The notes under the pieces are model-generated. The model did not search any database, was not told the origin of the DNA, and saw only the letters and a program-made list of their open reading frames with translations. A program made the translations under genes and the position numbers. A stretch of 11,245 nucleotides of DNA from Terfezia claveryi (lineage: Eukaryota; Ascomycota; Pezizomycetes; Pezizales; Pezizaceae): contig WHUX01000773.1 of the NCBI GenBank assembly GCA_015179025.1, positions 1-11,245 of the forward strand, read 5' to 3'. Shown here one piece after another: positions 7,331-11,245 of the stretch; the first letter of the stretch is position 1; each line of letters begins with the position of its first letter.

Positions 7331-7345
7331 AATACAGTTGTGACA

Positions 7346-7359
7346 CTATACCCTCTTTA
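7346..7359 (-). promoter_or_regulatory. Polypurine tract of element A
   Basis: On the minus strand AAAGAGGGTATAG immediately precedes the LTR start TGTCACAAC. Purine runs here prime plus-strand DNA synthesis in LTR retrotransposons. The position between the coding end and the LTR fits. Confidence 0.6.
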
Positions 7360-7376
7360 GGCTGGAACTCCAGCGA

Positions 7377-7488
7377 CTAGGAGGCATGGGCATGATAACC
7401 GGCAAAATCAACAAAAGAAACAACAACAACAAAGGTAAGGACAAGAACCTCAACTCCGAAAAACAACAAGGACGCAAAAGTCATGACA
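7377..7488 (-). other. Tail of element A after the chromodomain
   Basis: This is the stretch between the last in-frame stop of the integrase relic and the polypurine tract. It contains a GTT-rich simple sequence on the minus strand (about 7412-7440) that reads as Val/Phe in one frame and Cys in another. The open frame 7377-7592 is a shifted reading of the chromodomain plus this tail, so it is probably not a separate protein. Confidence 0.45.
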
Positions 7489-7968
7489 TCATTCAACTGG
7501 GCGAGGCTTCCTCGAGTATCGTTAGTGAAATAGGGTGACCAAGTCCTGTGCATTTTCCAAGTCTTCCGCAGGTTGCCAGGTAGTCTCCTCATCCCCTAAC
7601 CACTTGACCTTATACTGAACTCACCCATAGCACTTCTTGGAATCCAGTACCTCCTCAACCTCCCACTTCTCTTCACCTGCAATCATTATAGGAGGGGGTG
7701 GGGGGTGCTTTTGCTCGGGGAGGGGATTGTAGGTAGCTGGTTCGATCTCCAAGACGTGAATGACCGGGTGGCGTTTGATGTCTTTAGGGAACTTCAACTG
7801 GTAGGCGTGAGTGCTCACATTCCCCAATATATCATACGGCCCCAGGAACTTATGATCCAGCTTATGAGAAGGTCATTCTGTTCGGAAGTGCCAGCTGGAG
7901 ATTCACAACTTATCTCCTGGCTGATACCTGGGGGCTGGCAACCGTAATCCGTTGGCATACTCTGCTTG
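7489..7968 (-). pseudogene. Element A: chromoviral integrase C-terminus and chromodomain
   Basis: This is the end of a Ty3/gypsy (chromovirus) Pol polyprotein. One minus-strand frame runs from the insertion boundary at 7968 to 7489. It reads LRLPAPRYQPGDK, HF, SHKLDHKFLGPYDILGNVS, YQLKFPKDIKRHPVIHV (the GPY/F-type integrase C-terminal module), a proline-rich linker, then the chromodomain WEVEEVLDSKKCYG, VQYKVKWLG, TTWQPAEDLENAQDLVTLFH and RKPRP. The chromodomain guides integration to modified histones in this family. Stops at 7903-7905, 7873-7875, 7621-7623 and 7522-7524 fall at expected W, R, R and Q codons, so each is a single G-to-A or C-to-T change. There are no frameshifts. The catalytic core and everything upstream are cut off by element B, and the rest should lie beyond the right edge. 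The plus-strand frame 7705-7947 is antisense. Confidence 0.85.
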
Positions 7969-8056
7969 TGTAATAAATAGTACTAGACAGTATTCATTCG
8001 GTACCATTGATACAATCTATATCCATAGGCACGGACGTTTGTGTATTTCGGTTCTG

Positions 8057-8073
8057 CTGAGGTAAGACCTCAG
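8057..8073. repeat. Hairpin CTGAGGT-AAG-ACCTCAG
   Basis: Perfect seven-base arms around a three-base loop, in the part of LTR B that follows the TATA box in element orientation. It could fold in the transcript. Possible role in RNA structure or termination, not shown. Confidence 0.6.
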
Positions 8074-8239
8074 AAGGGTAGGGAGATTACTATGTAGGAC
8101 GTTCCTAGAGGGAACAGTAAATTAACTGGGGTAATCTATCTTATATGATTTGTACTATCTAAGCTATATGATCTTGATCTGATCAAAATATAGGCTTTGC
8201 TTACTCTATGTGCTTGCTTGTTGCTTCTTCTCTTTCTGT

Positions 8240-8257
8240 GGATTCCAGAGGGAATCC
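8240..8257. repeat. Hairpin GGATTCC-AGAG-GGAATCC beside the TATA box
   Basis: Seven-base perfect arms with a four-base loop, ending seven bases downstream of the minus-strand TATA box. If transcription starts about 25-30 bp past the TATA, this hairpin lies at or near the 5' end of the element RNA. Confidence 0.55.
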
Positions 8258-8263
8258 AGCAGC

Positions 8264-8272
8264 CTATTTATA
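8264..8272 (-). promoter_or_regulatory. TATA box of LTR B
   Basis: TATAAATAG on the minus strand, a near-consensus TATA box, lies about 380 bp into the LTR in element orientation, as expected at the end of U3. The 41-bp repeats lie 80-180 bp upstream of it. Confidence 0.6.
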
Positions 8273-8351
8273 CTCCTCTTAGATCTAATGACTAAGGAAA
8301 TAAATACAATAAAAGTTGGCACACCAGAAGGTGGTGCGCTGTACAAAAGAG

Positions 8352-8454
8352 GTCATGTGGCCATAGTAATGAGTTACACACCTTAAACAATAGTCATGTG
8401 GCCATAGTAATGAGTCATACACCTTAAACAGAGGTCATACGGCCATAATGAGGG
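8352..8454. repeat. 41-bp tandem repeat in U3 of LTR B, 2.5 copies
   Basis: Units begin GTCATGTGGCCATAGTAATG at 8352 and again at 8393. A shorter third copy begins GTCATACGGCCATAATGAG at 8434. They lie just upstream of the TATA box in element orientation. Tandem U3 repeats commonly act as enhancer-like sites in retroelements. That role here is inferred. Confidence 0.8.
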
Positions 8455-8472
8455 TGTCTTCATATGGCAAGT

Positions 8473-8492
8473 GCCATGGGACTTCCCATGGC
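8473..8492. repeat. Hairpin GCCATGGG-ACTT-CCCATGGC
   Basis: Perfect eight-base arms and a four-base loop, upstream of the 41-bp repeats in element orientation. Together with the palindrome at 8536-8553 it gives LTR B two strong inverted repeats within 80 bp. Confidence 0.75.
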
Positions 8493-8535
8493 AAATTCCG
8501 CATGCTATGGACACTTATGAAGCAATAGGAGGTGT

Positions 8536-8553
8536 TTGAAGGCTAGCCTTCAA
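8536..8553. repeat. Perfect 18-bp palindrome
   Basis: TTGAAGGCTAGCCTTCAA is its own reverse complement with no spacer. It may be a dimeric protein-binding site in U3. No specific factor is recognised. Confidence 0.8.
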
Positions 8554-8647
8554 CCAAGAGGCTTAGTTATATAACATAGTAGTAATATAGGAAATACAAA
8601 AGTATATAATCAATTATATAAGCAATAAAACAATGTTCTCCATTACA

Positions 8648-8659
8648 CTTCCCCATATA
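8648..8659 (-). promoter_or_regulatory. Polypurine tract of element B
   Basis: On the minus strand TATATGGGGAAG directly abuts the LTR start TGTAATGG. The purine run GGGGAAG is the expected plus-strand primer, and its position fixes the LTR boundary and the element's orientation. Confidence 0.75.
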
Positions 8660-8699
8660 GAAGGATTTCTTATCCTTACTTTTCTCGCTCTGCGATATT

Positions 8700-10340
8700 G
8701 GTTTCCATATGTCCTAAGATTTGATGCATTGTTAATATATTTGCATTAACATGAATATTCTTAGTGTTTCCTTGACTCATGATTCTATCTCATTCTTGTT
8801 GGATAGAGCTCGGGTCTCATCTCTAGTTCGTAGTCCTTGTTTTCCTTTAGTTCTTGGACGTCTCTTGAATGTATCTTCCATACTTCTGGTCGTCCAGAAG
8901 TCTTGAAGAATTTCAGCAGTGATATCCTTGGCGTTTACCCAGGAATCATGTTTAGGAGACTATCCTAGCCATCTGACCTTATATTGTCTTTCTCCAGTTC
9001 GAGGGCTGTTCTGAATTCTAATACCTTTTCAACTTCATAACGATCATCTTGAATTGGTCCTGATTCCTGAGATTGTCTGTGAGGGAACTGAGTACATTTT
9101 TTATAGTAAGGTTTGAGTTTCTAATATGAAAAGTATCATATATGAGGTGAAGTCAGGTTGACTGAATAGGTCTAGGCTATAGTTATTACGTTTCCAATTA
9201 CTAGAAATAATGGGAAATGGGCCTAGCCATTTTGGTTTGACTTTGGGTGAGACATTCAACAGGTTGATATTTTCTGAGGAAAGCATAACTTGTTGTCCGA
9301 CTGAAAATTTGGCTGTATTGGGTAGTCGTTTGTTTGCTTGAGATGCTTAAGTCTTCTTGGCGTCATATAGGTTTTTAGACGTTACCTCATGATTTTCATT
9401 CGCTAGTACATATTCATTAATGGGGTATAGAAGTATCGATAGGCCAAGATGTGCATTAAATCTAAATAGTGTGGAAAAGGGACTATTCTGTCTAGCGGCA
9501 TTATACCTAGAGTAAAGTTTCAACTGTATCTCTGGTAGTTTCTGTAGCCAATCAAATCCTTCGATTTTACAGGCTCTTGCTACTTGTAGAATTTCTTTGT
9601 TCACAATTTCTGATTGTCCGTCTGTACGTGAATGATATGCGGTGGACGGTTCCAACTTAATTCTATTATTCCTAGCCCAATCTTGAAAGTGCGTTTACAT
9701 AAAAACAGTGTCGTGGACAAAAACAATACAGAAAAGGTATCCCATAGTTGGGACTACATAAGTATCAAAGGTAGCAGTATATTGTTCTGCTGTGAAATTA
9801 TCTGAGACAGGAATAAGAAACTTGAATCCTAATAGTATATCGACAATTGTCTAAAGTCGTGAAATACAAACTACATGATCTTCTTCAACAGGAATATTCG
9901 GGTACAAAATTGAACACATAGTAAATACAGGTCCTAACTTAAGAAAATCTATTGATATGTCAGTCCATGGCCTACTTAGTACATGTAATGGAGTTATGAG
10001 TCCGAGTGGCGCCTTGTTGGAATACTTTGTCCATTGACAAGTATTACAACTTCTGATATAGTCCTTAGTTGGTTCTGCAAAGGACTGGCAATTATATCAG
10101 TCAGTAAGATATTTCATTGTTTTTTCAATGCTACCATGAGCGGTTGCTTCATGTGCATCTTTAATAACTAATTTAGATAGTTCTTACCTTCGATATTAAA
10201 GGTTGAGGGCAAGACTAATCTCCATTATCCTTGTCGGTTCTTGACATACAAAAATCCATCTTTTCTTCTATGATCCTCATGGTTCACAAAGGTATAATAG
10301 TAGTTCTTCCAGATAGGACATACTCTCATGCATGATTGAT
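8700..10340 (-). pseudogene. Element B: chromoviral integrase with chromodomain
   Basis: This is a Ty3/gypsy integrase that inserts element cDNA. From its N-terminus (right) it reads CPIWKNYYYTF, DGFLYVKNRQG and WRLVLPSTF. An H2C2 zinc domain (HEATAHGSIEKTMKYL ... CNTCQWTK) follows, then the catalytic core with PWTDISIDFL (first D), FVHDTVFM (second D) and STAYHSRTDGQSEIVNKE (E). The C-terminal module KVKPKWLGPFPIISSNW comes next, and finally the chromodomain DRYEVEKVLEF ... QYKVRWLG ... DSWVNAKDI. One frame holds from about 10190 to 9120. Frameshifts lie near 10200, 9140 and 9020. Stops are at 10097-10099 and in several other codons, among them the TAA ending the longest open piece at 9347. 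Most stops fit C-to-T or G-to-A change, although TAA within FM*THF near 9700 may need a transversion. The last few hundred bases before the polypurine tract (8660-8850) are a weakly readable tail. Open pieces at 9101-9286 and 9347-9655 belong to this frame. Confidence 0.85.
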
Positions 10341-11245
10341 ATGCGGCTTTCATACCTGTACCTTAGTCAAGCCAGTGTGTGATGAAGTAGTCCTTGTCGT
10401 CCTCCCATCTGTCACTGATGTGTTTCTCTTCAATGAGCTTGTTGAGGGTCTGTTCAATCCTTACGTTAAAGTCATTGATAGTGGGTTTCTTCTCCTTGCA
10501 TGTAGAAGAATTATATCCTGAGAACTTACAGAAATCATAACACTGTCTGTAGGTCTTGGTGTCTTGAATGAAAGAGGGTGAATCTTTATCAATGGCTACT
10601 TGCTTTTTAGAACGAGTTGTGACAGTGGCAGTGTTGATTGGAATCACATTACTGCTGCTAGCAGTTGCAGCTAGTTGTTTAGGTGCATTCCATGGTTGTT
10701 GTGGGGTAACAAGAGTATTCATGATCTCCTGTTCCATTTGTCGGGTGCTTATCTGTTCAGTAGGGTTACTGAACTGAATGCTAGGTTGGAGAGTAGGTCG
10801 TGTTGGCTTGTTGGTAATCTATCTTTTTGCCTATTTTCTGATTTCTTGGATAGCTTCTTCGCGGCTAAGAGCTTGTGGAGGTGGATAAGCTGGCATTTGT
10901 TGTACTAGTGCTAGTTCCTTTTGAGGCTCATTTGCGGATACGAGATATGCAATACGAGTCATAAGGAATTCCTTCTCCTTCTTAAGAACTGAGGCTGACA
11001 GGTCACAGTTCAAACTGCCATGTCCATGGTGATTGCAAATTGCACATGTTTCAACGGTAAACATGCGGTTGTTCATGGCGTGGGATTTGCCATGAGCTGG
11101 ACAGTAAAAATCTTGGCAAAAGGACTAATGCATCCTTTTGTGTTGTTGCCAATTGCTATGAGCCAGGTCGATAGCAATTTCCTTCACTTCTTCAAGAGCT
11201 AGAGATTTTTGTTGAACGTTTTCAGAACATGGAGGCCTATATCTT
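10341..11245 (-). pseudogene. Element B: gag with two zinc knuckles (5' end off window)
   Basis: Gag is the nucleocapsid/capsid polyprotein that packages element RNA. One minus-strand frame runs from the right edge to about 10341 without a frameshift. It reads a helical segment, CPAHGKSH, and a complete CCHC knuckle CAICNHHGHGSLNC (about 11000-11045). A Pro/Gln-rich linker and a basic TTRSKK follow. A second knuckle-like YDFCKFSGYNSSTC (about 10495-10540) has Tyr at the first Cys and at the His position, each one transition away from the expected residue. The end is charged (RWEDDKDYFITHWLD) with TAA at 10363-10365. Other stops lie near 11127, 10828 and 10817, mostly TAG in place of CAG. Directly after the TAA the same frame reads integrase N-terminal sequence. 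Plus-strand frames at 10336-10521, 10568-10777, 10675-10908 and 11020-11202 are antisense shadows. Confidence 0.75.

Larger units (their letters stand above)
6724..7345 (-). repeat. 3' LTR of outer chromovirus element A
   Basis: Read on the minus strand it starts TGTCACAACTG directly after a polypurine tract and downstream of the element's chromodomain, as expected of a 3' LTR. The proposed far end, CCCACA at 6724, gives TG...CA ends and 622 bp, and coincides with the change to A+T-rich DNA. An alternative end at 6904 would give a better inverted repeat (TGTCA/TGACA) and 442 bp. Inside it are a minus-strand TATA-like TATATATA (7060-7067), a near-palindrome at 7151-7170, two duplicated blocks in 7146-7330, and a hairpin at 6787-6811. 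The open frame 6707-6952 on the minus strand is not considered a gene. Confidence 0.6.
7969..8647 (-). repeat. 3' LTR of inner chromovirus element B
   Basis: A 679-bp LTR is delimited by TGTAAT at 7969 and ATTACA ending 8647, a perfect 6-bp terminal inverted repeat. On its right lies a polypurine tract in minus-strand order. On its left the integrase frame of element A resumes at once, so B inserted into A. GCTTG (7964-7968) is the candidate target-site duplication, with its partner expected beyond the window. The LTR contains a TATA box, a three-copy 41-bp repeat and several hairpins. It carries no open frame of note. Confidence 0.85.

Noticed and set aside
10336..11202. Several plus-strand open frames at the right end, some with hydrophobic segments.
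   Set aside because: They are antisense to the gag relic, whose zinc knuckle and frame continuity on the minus strand are clear.
1..11245. tRNA, rRNA, riboswitch or bacterial operon features.
   Set aside because: No cloverleaf or rRNA-like conserved sequence was recognised by eye. The fungal transposon content makes bacterial regulatory features implausible.

Overview
The window looks like a repeat-dense, gene-poor stretch of a fungal nuclear genome, most likely a filamentous ascomycete. Evidence for this is a short fungal-type intron (56 bp, GTAAGT...CCAG), Tad1-like LINE remains, two chromodomain Ty3/gypsy elements, and an A+T-rich block that almost lacks CpG. Nonsense codons fall inside otherwise unshifted frames, and most can be explained by C-to-T or G-to-A changes. 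That pattern suggests repeat-induced point mutation (RIP) or cytosine deamination. No intact host gene, tRNA, rRNA or CRISPR array was recognised. Every recognisable gene is a transposable-element relic. Family calls come from reading translated motifs, not from a database search.

Layout. Positions 3-1849 (+) hold a decayed DDE integrase of the KRBA2/GIN-like type. It has a linker coded by two minisatellites, an intron, and a cysteine-rich CXC/tesmin-like tail. Positions 1850-2690 are non-coding, with a 13-bp tandem repeat, a perfect 30-bp palindrome in a GGGAC/GTCCC cluster, a possible LTR end with primer-binding site, and GC-rich hairpins. Positions 2690-3684 (+) are the 3' end of a LINE: RT thumb region, RNase H and a terminal zinc-binding motif. 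Positions 3895-4206 (-) hold an unidentified acidic gene fragment. Positions 4207-6723 are an A+T-rich desert.

The right side is a nested pair of minus-strand chromoviral LTR retrotransposons. The outer one (A) contributes its 3' LTR (about 6724-7345), polypurine tract and integrase C-terminus with chromodomain (7489-7968). At 7968/7969 it is interrupted by the LTR of a second one (B; 3' LTR 7969-8647 with TGTAAT/ATTACA ends), followed by B's polypurine tract, chromodomain, integrase and gag up to the right edge. In B the gag zinc-knuckle region passes in the same frame into the integrase N-terminus, with no protease, reverse transcriptase or RNase H between them. B is therefore an internally deleted or non-autonomous copy.

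The genes do not cooperate as a host pathway. They record successive insertions, with A older than B, followed by mutational decay. The points most worth a second look are the CXC-tailed spliced integrase, the gag-integrase junction in B, the 30-bp palindrome cluster, and the unidentified acidic fragment at the edge of the A+T-rich block.
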